From CAYLJO01 sp964383905 (lineage in GTDB: Bacteria; Acidobacteriota; Blastocatellia; Pyrinomonadales; Pyrinomonadaceae), in the NCBI GenBank assembly GCA_964383905.1, contig CAYLJO010000042.1, positions 1 to 34,518 on the forward strand: 34,518 bases of DNA. The letters run 5' to 3'. The number at the start of each line of letters is the position of its first letter. Position 1 is the first letter of the stretch. Position numbers and translations under genes: made by a program. The notes under the pieces are model-generated. The model did not search any database. It was given only the letters and a program-made list of their open reading frames with translations, and was not told the DNA's origin. This document shows positions 16,036 through 24,047 of the stretch, piece after piece.

Positions 16036-17223
16036 ATGATTATTTATTGCCCTCAACATCAAAAAGACTTCCTGGCACCGCGAAAAAACCCGATCCGGTG
16101 CGAGAACAAATTTCACGTGCTGGGGGAGCTGGATTTTGAAGGTCGGGGTCTGGAGCCCGGCGCGCCGCGGTGGGAATACTGCTGTAACTGCGAGCATTAC
16201 TGGCCGTTAGGTATCGATCACATAGCCAGCACTCACTGTCCTGTCTGCGCACGGCTCATCTCGCAGCGCTACTTGTGCGACAGATGCTACACGATCAGCT
16301 TAGAATCGCCCACCCCCGCGGAAGTCAGGAACTTTAGGCTATCGCCCGAAGGGGCGCCGCAGCCGTCGTGCCCGGGGTGTATTGAATCTCCGACGGGCAC
16401 TCTCCAAGAGCATCAATGCAATAGCCTCAACATATCGTTCACAACGGCTCTCGCCTGGTGCCCTGCCTGCCAGGAATTTATCGGGGATGTCCCGCCGTTT
16501 CCTTTTCCGGCCGGCGCGTACCTTGACAGGGTGAAAGGCTATAAGTCAGCCAGGATAGATTATGAAACCAATATGTTGGTGGAGGACGACGAGGGAGAGT
16601 ATGCGCTCGTTCCGAACGGCAACGGAACGAACCAGTCAATCGTGCTGCCCAGGTTAGCGCGCTTCGCATCGAAGCGGGATTACTACGATAATTATCAGGA
16701 CTTTTATCATTGCGCAGCCCCTTCCGCAGGCGAAGTGATAGTTGTCTACCCGGCAGTCGCAGAAAAGGTCGAAGGGTGGTGGGCGCTGCAACAGACAGGG
16801 AAGTTAGAAGTTTTGGGTGACGCATTCGGCGAAGCAGCAGAGAGCCCCCGGCCGGATGCACTACCGGTTGAACGGCGCGCTTCAAAAGAAAGGGCCGAGG
16901 GGGAACAAGCGGGGCCTGAAGTAACATGCCCCAACTGTGGCACCGTTGGGTCATCGGGTAACGCATTTTGCTGGCATTGCGGCAAAATGATAAGCCCTGA
17001 TCAAGATCATCCGAAAGATTCGTCACAAAACTTTTCCGCGGCTACGGCGGAGCCCGAATCGGCAGCGTCCTCAAAAAGTGATTTGGTTGCTAATCTAACT
17101 TCCATATTTACCCCGCTCCTGGGGGTACGCGCCTCCGCTGCTGGCGAAATGATGAGAATGCTGATCATTGCGGGCGCGGTAGCGGTGATCAGCTTTCTGA
17201 TCGTTGTGCTGATACGGCTCTGA
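16036..17223 (+). CDS. Unrecognised multi-zinc-ribbon protein with C-terminal membrane anchor
   Basis: I do not recognise a named family. The N-terminal 150 residues are packed with Cys motifs that look like successive zinc ribbons: C5, C22, C49/C50/C52 (YCCNCEHYW), C68-x2-C71 (CPVC), C81-x2-C84 (CDRC), C112-x2-C115 (CPGC), C128, C142-x2-C145 (CPAC). A middle region with acidic and aromatic residues (about 150-255) has no motif I know. A second zinc ribbon lies at C298-x2-C301 and C312-x2-C315 (CPNCG, CWHCG). A low-complexity Ser/Ala/Glu linker leads to one membrane helix at about 373-393 at the very C-terminus. The layout suggests a cytoplasmic metal-binding protein tail-anchored to the inner membrane. 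AGG lies 3 nt before the ATG, with AAAAGG 12 nt away. Confidence 0.75.
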   Translation: MIIYCPQHQKDFLAPRKNPIRCENKFHVLGELDFEGRGLEPGAPRWEYCCNCEHYWPLGIDHIASTHCPVCARLISQRYLCDRCYTISLESPTPAEVRNFRLSPEGAPQPSCPGCIESPTGTLQEHQCNSLNISFTTALAWCPACQEFIGDVPPFPFPAGAYLDRVKGYKSARIDYETNMLVEDDEGEYALVPNGNGTNQSIVLPRLARFASKRDYYDNYQDFYHCAAPSAGEVIVVYPAVAEKVEGWWALQQTGKLEVLGDAFGEAAESPRPDALPVERRASKERAEGEQAGPEVTCPNCGTVGSSGNAFCWHCGKMISPDQDHPKDSSQNFSAATAEPESAASSKSDLVANLTSIFTPLLGVRASAAGEMMRMLIIAGAVAVISFLIVVLIRL

Positions 17224-17276
17224 CTTTTGGCATAGCTTTCACAGGGTCTGTCGGCCAGGGAGAGGAGGCTTTTTGC

Positions 17277-18245
17277 TCATTTCTTCTTTTGACTATCTAA
17301 CTCAGACATCAGCGCAGGTACTTCGGCGAGAAGCTCACGCGCGAGAAATCCCAGACGGCCCATTCGTTGAGCCAGTTTGTCGCCCGCGCATCCGTGCAGG
17401 TAAACGCCCCAGGCGGCGGCCTGCAGCGGATGAGCGCCGCGCGCGGCGAGGCCGGCAATAATACCCGAAAGTGTGTCGCCCGAACCTGACGTCGCAAGGC
17501 CGATGTTGCCGGTGCGGTTGCGGTAGGACTGGCCGCCGGGCGCGGCGATGTACGTCTCCGCCCCTTTCAGCGCAACCACCGCATGTAATTGACGAGCCGC
17601 GCGCCGCGCCGTGGCCAAGGGATCGCGCGTGACCGATTCTTTGCCGGTGTCCAACATGCTCGCCATCTCACCGGCATGAGGCGTGAGCACCGCTTTGCCG
17701 CCGAGATTCCGCAAACATTCTGGAGATTCCGTAAAGCAGGAGAGCGCCGCCGCGTCAAGGATCAGCGTAGCACGTTCAATCCGTGGAAGAATATTTTTGA
17801 CCAATCGCGAGACGGCGCGCTCATCAATCAGGCCGGGGCCGATGAGTACGGCCTGCACATTCTTTGCGCGCTCTGCGATCTCTTCAGCAGCTGAAGCGGC
17901 GATGGCTCCCGCCCTGGTCTCCGGTAAGGCAAAGACGCGCGCTTCGGGCACCCCCGCTGCCACCAGTTGCGCAATGCTGCGGATGGTGGCGATCTGGAGT
18001 TTGCCCGCACCGGCCCGTAGCGCCCCCGTCGCGGCGAGGATGACGGCGCCTGGCATCTCACGCGCACCGCCGACAACGAGCACGCGCCCGCGCTCCTCTT
18101 TGTCGCCCTCCTCGTCCGGTTGCGGCAGCGGCCAGCAGAGTAAGAGACGCGGCGTGATGGGCAAGGGATGAGGTTCAGAACGATCAGTCTTTCGCCGGCC
18201 GGTGTTTCCCCGGACCCTCTTTTTACTTTGGCGCGACCGGGACAT
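17277..18245 (-). CDS. nnrD: ADP/ATP-dependent NAD(P)H-hydrate dehydratase
   Basis: This 322-residue protein carries the YjeF C-terminal (carbohydrate kinase-like) domain that repairs the damaged cofactor NADHX/NADPHX. Key motifs are RVLVVGGAREMPGAVILAA, the AGAGK segment near residue 87, LTPHAGEM, and the nucleotide/active-site loop SGSGDTLSGIIAGLAARG. The usual N-terminal epimerase domain (NnrE) is absent, so this is the stand-alone dehydratase form. The first 45 residues are basic and Pro-rich, not typical of the fold. The true start may be internal; the annotated start overlaps the end of the upstream phosphatase gene by 23 bp. Confidence 0.87.
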   Translation of the reverse strand: MSRSRQSKKRVRGNTGRRKTDRSEPHPLPITPRLLLCWPLPQPDEEGDKEERGRVLVVGGAREMPGAVILAATGALRAGAGKLQIATIRSIAQLVAAGVPEARVFALPETRAGAIAASAAEEIAERAKNVQAVLIGPGLIDERAVSRLVKNILPRIERATLILDAAALSCFTESPECLRNLGGKAVLTPHAGEMASMLDTGKESVTRDPLATARRAARQLHAVVALKGAETYIAAPGGQSYRNRTGNIGLATSGSGDTLSGIIAGLAARGAHPLQAAAWGVYLHGCAGDKLAQRMGRLGFLARELLAEVPALMSELDSQKKK

Positions 18246-18993
18246 CAGGTTTCGTTGTCACCTCCTCGCCGGCTTCTTCGAGCGGCGCGACAAAGTTGTA
18301 CTGGCACAGCGCGAGCTTGCCACGCTTGCCTAAATGGCTGGCGAATTCGTAGGACGTGACCGAACAGTTAGGAACGTCTGCCGCGCGATCAATCGAGAGG
18401 ATTTGTTCCTCGGTCATCCGTTCGAGCAGGTAACGAAAACAATTGACGACCACCTGATGGGTGACGATCAGTACGCGCTCGCACCGGTAATCGCGTGTGA
18501 CCGTGTCAATCACGCTGCGCAGACGAAGGATCACGTCGCACCAGCTCTCGCCGCCCGGCGGTCTGTAATAAAACTTGCCGAGGAGACTGCGCATCTCGCT
18601 CTGTTCCGGATATTTCTGCTGAATGCCGTGATGGGTCAGGCGATCAAGGATGCCGAACTCTTTCTCGCGCAGCCGTTCGTCAACGATGAGAGTAATGTCC
18701 TCGCGTTCAATGCCTGCCGCTTCGAGCGCCACATTGGCCGTCTCGCGGGCGCGTGTGTAGGGTGAGGCGAGCACGACGTTGGGTCGTTCTTTCGGCGACA
18801 TCCTGGCGAACCAGCGGCCGAGCGCGACCGATTGCCGCCGGCCGAGCTCGGAGAGCGGGACATCAACGTCCCTGGTGGCAATATCGATGATAGGAAGCCC
18901 GGCGGCTTCGGCGGCATCGCGCGCCACATTGCCGGCACTCTGGCCGTGTCGCACGAACCATAACGCATCGGGCCATTTCTGCTCACTAACCAT
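18223..18993 (-). CDS. Histidine phosphatase family protein (phosphoglycerate mutase-like)
   Basis: I chose ATG 18993 (256 aa, MVSEQKWPDALWFVRHGQSA). The frame stays open upstream to 19149, but that part translates to Lys-rich low-complexity sequence from a repeat and overlaps the dehydrogenase gene. The phosphohistidine motif is R15-H16-G17 and a second core His lies in VLIVTHQVVVNCFR. The acidic residue region is RLREKEFG and an LASPYTRARETA segment is typical. Family members remove phosphate from sugars, nucleotides or proteins; the substrate here is unknown. No good ribosome binding site is visible before 18993. The end overlaps nnrD. Confidence 0.85.
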   Translation of the reverse strand: MVSEQKWPDALWFVRHGQSAGNVARDAAEAAGLPIIDIATRDVDVPLSELGRRQSVALGRWFARMSPKERPNVVLASPYTRARETANVALEAAGIEREDITLIVDERLREKEFGILDRLTHHGIQQKYPEQSEMRSLLGKFYYRPPGGESWCDVILRLRSVIDTVTRDYRCERVLIVTHQVVVNCFRYLLERMTEEQILSIDRAADVPNCSVTSYEFASHLGKRGKLALCQYNFVAPLEEAGEEVTTKPDVPVAPK

Positions 18994-19005
18994 AAATAAG
19001 GCAAA

Positions 19006-19108
19006 GGTAAAAAGGTAAAAGGCAAAAGGAACGCGGAAACCACTTGTGATTAAATTTATCTGTGATCTACACTTTGGCCTTTTTACTTTTTGCCTTTTTA
19101 CTTTTCCT
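19006..19108. repeat. A/G-rich and C/T-rich imperfect inverted repeat
   Basis: Bases 19006-19029 consist of GGTAAAAAGG- and GGCAAAAGG-type units. Bases 19077-19108 contain the complementary CCTTTTTAC- and GCCTTTTT-type units. Together they form an imperfect inverted repeat around about 48 bp in the gap between the dehydrogenase and phosphatase genes. It may fold in RNA or simply be a spread intergenic repeat. Confidence 0.45.
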
Positions 19109-19111
19109 TTC

Positions 19112-20137
19112 TTAGCCGATTTCGTTGTTTCGTCGGGCCGCCGCCTCATTCAAGGCGGTGAGTAATGACGGGGAGAGCGGCGAACGGCTCTCCTTCCCTT
19201 TAGCCCGTTTAGCGCCGATGCCGCCGGGGCCGGGCAGTAAGCGGTTGACGAGGCCGAGCAGGTCGGCGGTGAGTCCCGGAAAGAGCCCGTGAAACCTGAC
19301 GGCGAGTTGTGCCTGGATTGACAGCACCACCTCGGCATCGCCACGCTTGCAGGCGGAGATGATCTGCCGCGCGGCGCGCTCGGCCTTAATCGAAGTGACG
19401 GGCAACGCGTCGCTGATGCTGAACCATGCGTATTCGGCCCGGTGCTGCCCCTTGAAGGTCGCGTTACACGGGCTGCCCGTGCGCATCAGGCCGGGGCAGA
19501 CGGTAGTCACCACCACGTTATCTTTCGCCAACTCGGCGCGCAGTCCCTCGGATAGGCCGACCAGGGCAAACTTGCTCGCGCTGTAGGGCACGAGGTGCGG
19601 CACGCTTATCTTCCCGCCGATAGACGTGATGTTAACGATGCGCCCATCCCGCCTCCGGCGCATTTCCGGCAAGACGGTGAGGGTTGTGTAGAGCGGGCCC
19701 CAGAAATGCGTGTTCATCGCTTCTTCGTAGTCTTCGAGCGTCATCACCTCGATTGGCCCGACCTCGATCACCCCGGCATTGTTCACCAGCACATCAATCT
19801 GGCCGAAGCGCTTACGCGCCATGATGACCATTTCATTAACCTGCCACCGGTCGGTGACATTGCACGGAACGGCCAGCACATTCGCGCCGCGACTGGATAA
19901 ATCCACGCGCGCTCTTTCCAGTTCCGCCGGGTCGCGAGCGCAGATCACCAGCCGCGCCCCTTCACGCGCAAATTCGCGGGCCATGACCAAGCCCAGCCCG
20001 CGTGAGCCGCCCGTGATCAGCACAGTTTTGCCCCGCAGATCGTATGAGCGCCACCACTTCACCGCCGCGCTCGCGGCAAACAACGCGCCGACGCCTGCGG
20101 CGGCCAACATGAGACCATTATTATTTTGTTCACTCAT
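19112..20137 (-). CDS. Short-chain dehydrogenase/reductase with N-terminal membrane segment
   Basis: This 341-residue classical SDR carries TGGSRGLG (cofactor glycine motif), NNAG, the catalytic Ser in ITSIGG, and YSASK (Tyr and Lys). A hydrophobic stretch at about residues 8-24 (LMLAAAGVGALFAASAA) just before the Rossmann fold suggests a membrane-anchored form. The extra C-terminal 60-70 residues form a second amphipathic region also seen in lipid- or steroid-active SDRs. The substrate is unknown. A GAGCAAGGG ribosome binding site lies close to the ATG. Confidence 0.88.
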   Translation of the reverse strand: MSEQNNNGLMLAAAGVGALFAASAAVKWWRSYDLRGKTVLITGGSRGLGLVMAREFAREGARLVICARDPAELERARVDLSSRGANVLAVPCNVTDRWQVNEMVIMARKRFGQIDVLVNNAGVIEVGPIEVMTLEDYEEAMNTHFWGPLYTTLTVLPEMRRRRDGRIVNITSIGGKISVPHLVPYSASKFALVGLSEGLRAELAKDNVVVTTVCPGLMRTGSPCNATFKGQHRAEYAWFSISDALPVTSIKAERAARQIISACKRGDAEVVLSIQAQLAVRFHGLFPGLTADLLGLVNRLLPGPGGIGAKRAKGKESRSPLSPSLLTALNEAAARRNNEIG

Positions 20138-20234
20138 CCCTTGCTCCCCTTTTATCAGTCAAGCGTCTGAAGTCCGGAGTCTAAAGTCCAAGAGTTAAAA
20201 ATCAAATTATAAATATTTGATTCCAGACTTCAAA

Positions 20235-21005
20235 CTAATCATCGAATTCCGCAACGACTGGGGTGTGATCGGATGGGCGATCCCAGGTGCGTGGCACTGT
20301 GTCGATCCAAGCTGCGGTGCAGCGCGCCGCGAGAGGCTGTGAGACCCAGATGTGATCTATGCGCAGGCCGGCGTTGCGGCGAAAAGCTCCGGCGCGATAG
20401 TCCCACCAGGAGAAGTGGCCGCCCCCGGGCGTGTGCAGGCGAAAGGCATCGACGAACCCCCAGCCTTTAAGGTGATCGAGGGCGGCACGTTCACGCTTGC
20501 TGAAGAGGACGCGCCCCTGCCACAGCTTTGGGTCATGCACGTCGCGTTCTTCCGGCGCGACGTTGAAATCGCCGCACAATAAGAGGGGGTCGTCCGTACT
20601 GCAATGCGCGTCGAAGAAAGCGCGCAGGCGGCCCATCCATTCAAGCTTAAAGCGATACTTGTCCGAGCCGACAAACGCGCCGTTCGGGATATAAACGTTG
20701 ACGACGCGCACGCCGTTGACGGTGGCGGCGAGCAGGCGAGCGTGGGCGCCTGCTTCATCACCGGGAAGGCCACGCCGCACCTCTTTGCACGCGGCGCGTG
20801 AGAGGATCGCGACGCCGTTATAAGTGCGCTGCCCATAGGTCTCGGACTTGTAACCGATTTCGACGAATGCCGCGGCCGGAAACTTATCATCGGTACACTT
20901 CGTCTCCTGCAAGCACAGAACGTCGGGCCGCGCCTCGGCGAGCCACCTCGTCACAAGAGGCAGGCGGGCGAGCACAGAGTTGACATTCCACGTCGCGAAT
21001 TTCAC
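20235..21005 (-). CDS. xth: Exodeoxyribonuclease III (AP endonuclease)
   Basis: This 256-residue EEP-family nuclease acts in base excision repair, cutting at abasic sites and digesting 3' ends. All motifs are present: FATWNVNSVLARL, the metal Glu in LCLQETKC, YNGVAILSR, CGDFNVAPEERDVHD (Asp and Asn), LRIDHIWVS (Asp) and SDHTPVVAEF (final Asp-His). Length matches the Xth family. It ends the group formed with the upstream M20 peptidase (54-bp gap). Confidence 0.94.
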   Translation of the reverse strand: MKFATWNVNSVLARLPLVTRWLAEARPDVLCLQETKCTDDKFPAAAFVEIGYKSETYGQRTYNGVAILSRAACKEVRRGLPGDEAGAHARLLAATVNGVRVVNVYIPNGAFVGSDKYRFKLEWMGRLRAFFDAHCSTDDPLLLCGDFNVAPEERDVHDPKLWQGRVLFSKRERAALDHLKGWGFVDAFRLHTPGGGHFSWWDYRAGAFRRNAGLRIDHIWVSQPLAARCTAAWIDTVPRTWDRPSDHTPVVAEFDD

Positions 21006-21059
21006 ATCATTCGAGTTACGGGTTCCGAGTTTAGAATAGTTCTTAACTTGAAACCCGAG

Positions 21060-22229
21060 TCAGAGCGTTGCCAGTAGTCCGGCGAGCAATGCGCTGCGGG
21101 GCGCGATATTATCAACAACAATATGCTCATGTACGGCATGCGCCCCGTCGCCGGCGATCCCGAGTCCGTCCAGGACGGGTATGCCCATTGCTGCGATAAA
21201 ATTTCCGTCCGAAGCTCCGCCGACCCGAGCCTCACCGAGATCGAAGTCGAAGGAGGCGGCGATGTGCCGGGCATGATCGTAGAGGGCCGCGACCCCGCTC
21301 GAGCGTTCGAGCGGCGGACGGTTGATGCCGCCCGTGACGATGAGCCGCGCGCGTTCATCGAAGGGGCGCGAGCCGAGGATCTCTTTATCGATGCGCTTTG
21401 CCTCATCCATCGTGCTGAAGCGGACGTCTATCTCGGCGCGGGCTTCGGCGGCGACGACGTTCGAGCGTGTGCCGCCGTGAACGACCCCGACGTTGATCGT
21501 CGTGCCGCGCGACATGTCGTTTAACGCGTGCAGCCGCTCTATTTGCCGCGCCAGCTCAAGAACCGCGCTGACGCCTTTTTCCGGCTCGAGGCCGGCGTGG
21601 GCGGCCCGGCCTCGCACTTCGATGGCGTATATACCGGTCCCCTTACGCGCGGTTTTAACGCGGCCGGCCGACGCGGGCGGCTCAAGCACCAGCGCGCAAC
21701 GTGCGCGGCCCGCTTCTTCTTCGAGCACGATGCGCCCGCCGGCGCTTCCGGCCTCCTCGTCACACGTGAGCACCAGGACGACCTCACGACCGGGCGCCAG
21801 GTTAAGCGCGGCGCAAGCCCTGAGGGCCTCAAGCGCCATCACGCAATTCGCCTTCATATCGAAGACGCCGGGCGCATAGATGCGCCCCTCCTCCTCACGC
21901 CACGGACGTTCAATCAAGGAGCCGCGCGGGTGCACCGTGTCCGTATGGCCCACGATCAGAATTGAGCCGGAATTCGACTGATCGGCAAAGGCGCGGGCAA
22001 TTAAATGCTCGCCGTAGCCTGGACTCGGTACGCGCTCGACGGATCTGACTTGATCGATTGTTCGTGCGGCTTCCGCAAGTAAGGAAACCGCCTGGCGGCT
22101 TCCCTCTTCATCACCTGACGGTGATTCGATCTCGACAAGGGAGCGCGTCAGCGACAACATTTCGCGCCGGCGGCCCTGCATATAATCAAGTAACGACCTG
22201 GCTTTCGACCTAGTGAATTCAAGGGACAT
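21060..22229 (-). CDS. M20 family metallopeptidase (carboxypeptidase G2/ArgE-like)
   Basis: This 389-residue M20 peptidase has all zinc ligands in their normal places: GHTDTV (His, with catalytic Asp two residues on), VFDMKANCVMAL (bridging Asp), TCDEEAGSAGG (catalytic Glu and ligand Glu), LEPP (ligand) and HAVHEH near the C-terminus. Between them is the usual dimerisation domain starting near RKGTGIYAIEVRGRAAHAG. Such enzymes release C-terminal residues or N-acyl groups from amino acids. Its neighbour upstream is a MenC/N-acylamino acid racemase-type enolase; such racemases are known to pair with M20 N-acyl-amino acid hydrolases, so an N-acyl amino acid is a plausible substrate. There is no signal peptide, so it is cytoplasmic. 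Confidence 0.9.
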   Translation of the reverse strand: MSLEFTRSKARSLLDYMQGRRREMLSLTRSLVEIESPSGDEEGSRQAVSLLAEAARTIDQVRSVERVPSPGYGEHLIARAFADQSNSGSILIVGHTDTVHPRGSLIERPWREEEGRIYAPGVFDMKANCVMALEALRACAALNLAPGREVVLVLTCDEEAGSAGGRIVLEEEAGRARCALVLEPPASAGRVKTARKGTGIYAIEVRGRAAHAGLEPEKGVSAVLELARQIERLHALNDMSRGTTINVGVVHGGTRSNVVAAEARAEIDVRFSTMDEAKRIDKEILGSRPFDERARLIVTGGINRPPLERSSGVAALYDHARHIAASFDFDLGEARVGGASDGNFIAAMGIPVLDGLGIAGDGAHAVHEHIVVDNIAPRSALLAGLLATL

Positions 22230-22317
22230 AGGCGACTTTGAGACTTAAATTTTTCAGGATTTTAGACTCCACGGTTTGATCCTCAGAATCGCCCCTCGCC
22301 GATCACAGCTTTAAATC

Positions 22318-23439
22318 TTAAAGCGAATTCGCCGTCAGGCTTTCTTTTCTGACGGTGACTGAATCGAGGCGTTTGGGGTTGACGTCGTACCCGATGCCCG
22401 GATTCTCCGGAGCAATGATCGTCCCCTTCGACGTAACGGTGACGGGCGGATCGATAATGTCTTCCTGCCAATAACGTGCGCTGGCCGAAACATCGCCCGG
22501 CAGGGTGAAACCTTCGAGCGTCGCCATCGCGATGTTATGCGCGCGACCGATGCCGGATTCGAGCATCCCGCCGCACCACACGGGGATATTCCTTTCGCGA
22601 CAAACCTGCTCGACGCGCTGGGCTTCCGTATGCCCGCCGACGCGCCCCAGCTTGACGTTAATGATGCGGCATGACTTTAAATCAATAGCGTGGCGCGCGT
22701 CCTCTGGCGTCCGGATCGACTCGTCAAGGCAGATCGGGGTCTGCACCTGCCGCTGCAGCTCGGCGTGGTCCAGTATGTCATCGTAAGCGAGCGGCTGTTC
22801 GATCATCATCAGGTTGAATTGATCCATCGCGCGGAACAGCGGCACGTCCGACAGTTGATAAGCGGAATTAGCGTCGCCCATGAGTGGCACTTCCGCGAAG
22901 CGCGCGCGCACCCGCTCAAGAACGGTGAGGTCCCACCCGGGCTTGATCTTGATTTTGATGCGTTGATAACCGGCGCTGATTTCCCGCTCGATCTTTTCCA
23001 GCAGCGCTTCGGGTGAGTCCTGGATGCCGATGGAGACGCCGCAGGGGATTTCCGCCTGCACGCCCCCGGCGTACTGCCAGAGCGGGACGCCGGCGCGTTT
23101 GGCCGCCATGTCCCAGCAGGCCGTTTCAAGCGCGGCTTTCGCCATCCGATTGCCGCGCACGGATTTCATCAGTGGGTAAACATCCCGCGCCCGCTCAAAC
23201 TCACGCCCGATGACCATCGGCGCGAGAAAATCTTTGAGCGTGCTCCAGGCGCTTTCCGCCCATTCTTCACTATAAAACGGGCCTTCCCCGGCGGTGCATT
23301 CGCCCCACCCTTCGGCCCCGTTGCCGTCCGTCACGCGGACGAGCACGATCCGCCGCTCGGTTGTGCGTCCGAAACTGGTCTCAAAAAAGTGGATGAGGCG
23401 CAAGCGGATCTCACGCAATTCAATGCTATTGATGATCAC
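22318..23439 (-). CDS. menC: o-Succinylbenzoate synthase / N-succinylamino acid racemase (enolase superfamily)
   Basis: This 373-residue enolase-superfamily enzyme belongs to the OSBS/NSAR branch. The acid-base lysines are K162-x-K164 (RIKIKIKPGWD) and K263 (INVKLGRVGG); the metal ligands are D189 (GDANSAY), E214 (IEQPLAYDD) and D239 (CLDESIR). The conserved lid region is SFGRTTERR. Enzymes of this branch make o-succinylbenzoate for menaquinone, racemise N-succinyl amino acids, or do both. No other men genes are in the window and an M20 peptidase lies directly downstream, which leans toward the racemase role, but the menaquinone role is not excluded. The symbol reflects the family, not a proven role. 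Confidence 0.85.
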   Translation of the reverse strand: MIINSIELREIRLRLIHFFETSFGRTTERRIVLVRVTDGNGAEGWGECTAGEGPFYSEEWAESAWSTLKDFLAPMVIGREFERARDVYPLMKSVRGNRMAKAALETACWDMAAKRAGVPLWQYAGGVQAEIPCGVSIGIQDSPEALLEKIEREISAGYQRIKIKIKPGWDLTVLERVRARFAEVPLMGDANSAYQLSDVPLFRAMDQFNLMMIEQPLAYDDILDHAELQRQVQTPICLDESIRTPEDARHAIDLKSCRIINVKLGRVGGHTEAQRVEQVCRERNIPVWCGGMLESGIGRAHNIAMATLEGFTLPGDVSASARYWQEDIIDPPVTVTSKGTIIAPENPGIGYDVNPKRLDSVTVRKESLTANSL

Positions 23440-23496
23440 AATGATGACTCCCGCATCAGGCCATTATGCCCCCGGTCTACCGGTTTTGTCAGCCGC

Positions 23497-23530
23497 AAAA
23501 AAAGAGGGGCGATCGTGTGTTCGCCCCTCT
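23497..23530 (-). terminator. Intrinsic terminator of the suf operon
   Basis: AGAGGGGCGA (23503-23512) and TCGCCCCTCT (23521-23530) form a perfect 10-bp stem with an 8-nt loop. On the minus strand the stem is followed by seven T (bases 23503-23497). It lies about 55 bp after the sufU stop and separates the suf operon from menC. Confidence 0.9.
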
Positions 23531-23586
23531 CGGGTAAAAAATCTGCGCTACACGCGGGCTAGCTTCCGCCGCCCGAGCGCATGTAA

Positions 23587-24045
23587 TTATCCTGCTTCTT
23601 CTGTTGACGCCCCCCCTTGATTGTTGAGGGCGGCGTGCAGCGTGTGCCAGGAGAGGCTCGCGCACTTGACGCGCGCGGGAAAGTCGCGCACACCGGCAAA
23701 GATCTTCAGGCGGCCGAGGTGGTTCGGCGCTGCTTCTTCGTCAAGATTGCCGGTCACCATCCGGTGGAACTCGTCGAAGAGGGTTTCCGCCTCCTGCTTA
23801 TTCTTCCCCTTAACGCTCTGCGTCATCATGCTCGCCGACGCCTTCGAGATCGCGCAGCCGGAGCCCTCGAAGCTGACGTCTTTGACCACCTCGTCTTCGA
23901 GCCGCAGGTAGACGGTCAGTTGGTCCCCACACAGCGGGTTGTAACCTTCGGCGGTCCGGTTGGCGGTCTCCAGTTTGTGGAAGTTGCGCGGCTTTTTATT
24001 GTGATCGAGTATGACCTGCTGGTAAAGCTCACTCAGTTCTGACAT
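23587..24045 (-). CDS. sufU: SufU/IscU-type iron-sulfur scaffold or sulfur-transfer protein
   Basis: This 152-residue protein has the zinc/Fe-S ligands C39 and D41 (NPLCGDQ), C64 (GSGCAIS) and C128 (RVKCASLSWHTL). The long insertion between the second and third Cys regions is typical of SufU rather than IscU. It would accept sulfur from SufS and pass it to the SufBCD scaffold. It is the last gene of the operon, 2 bp after sufS on the same strand, and is followed by a strong terminator. Confidence 0.93.
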   Translation of the reverse strand: MSELSELYQQVILDHNKKPRNFHKLETANRTAEGYNPLCGDQLTVYLRLEDEVVKDVSFEGSGCAISKASASMMTQSVKGKNKQEAETLFDEFHRMVTGNLDEEAAPNHLGRLKIFAGVRDFPARVKCASLSWHTLHAALNNQGGASTEEAG

Positions 24046-24047
24046 CT

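Noticed and set aside
20138..20234. Repeat-like AT-rich gap with GTCTGAAGTC- and GAGTCTAAAGTC-type units
   Set aside because: The matches are short and imperfect, and no stem with a T-tract is formed; it looks like ordinary intergenic sequence.
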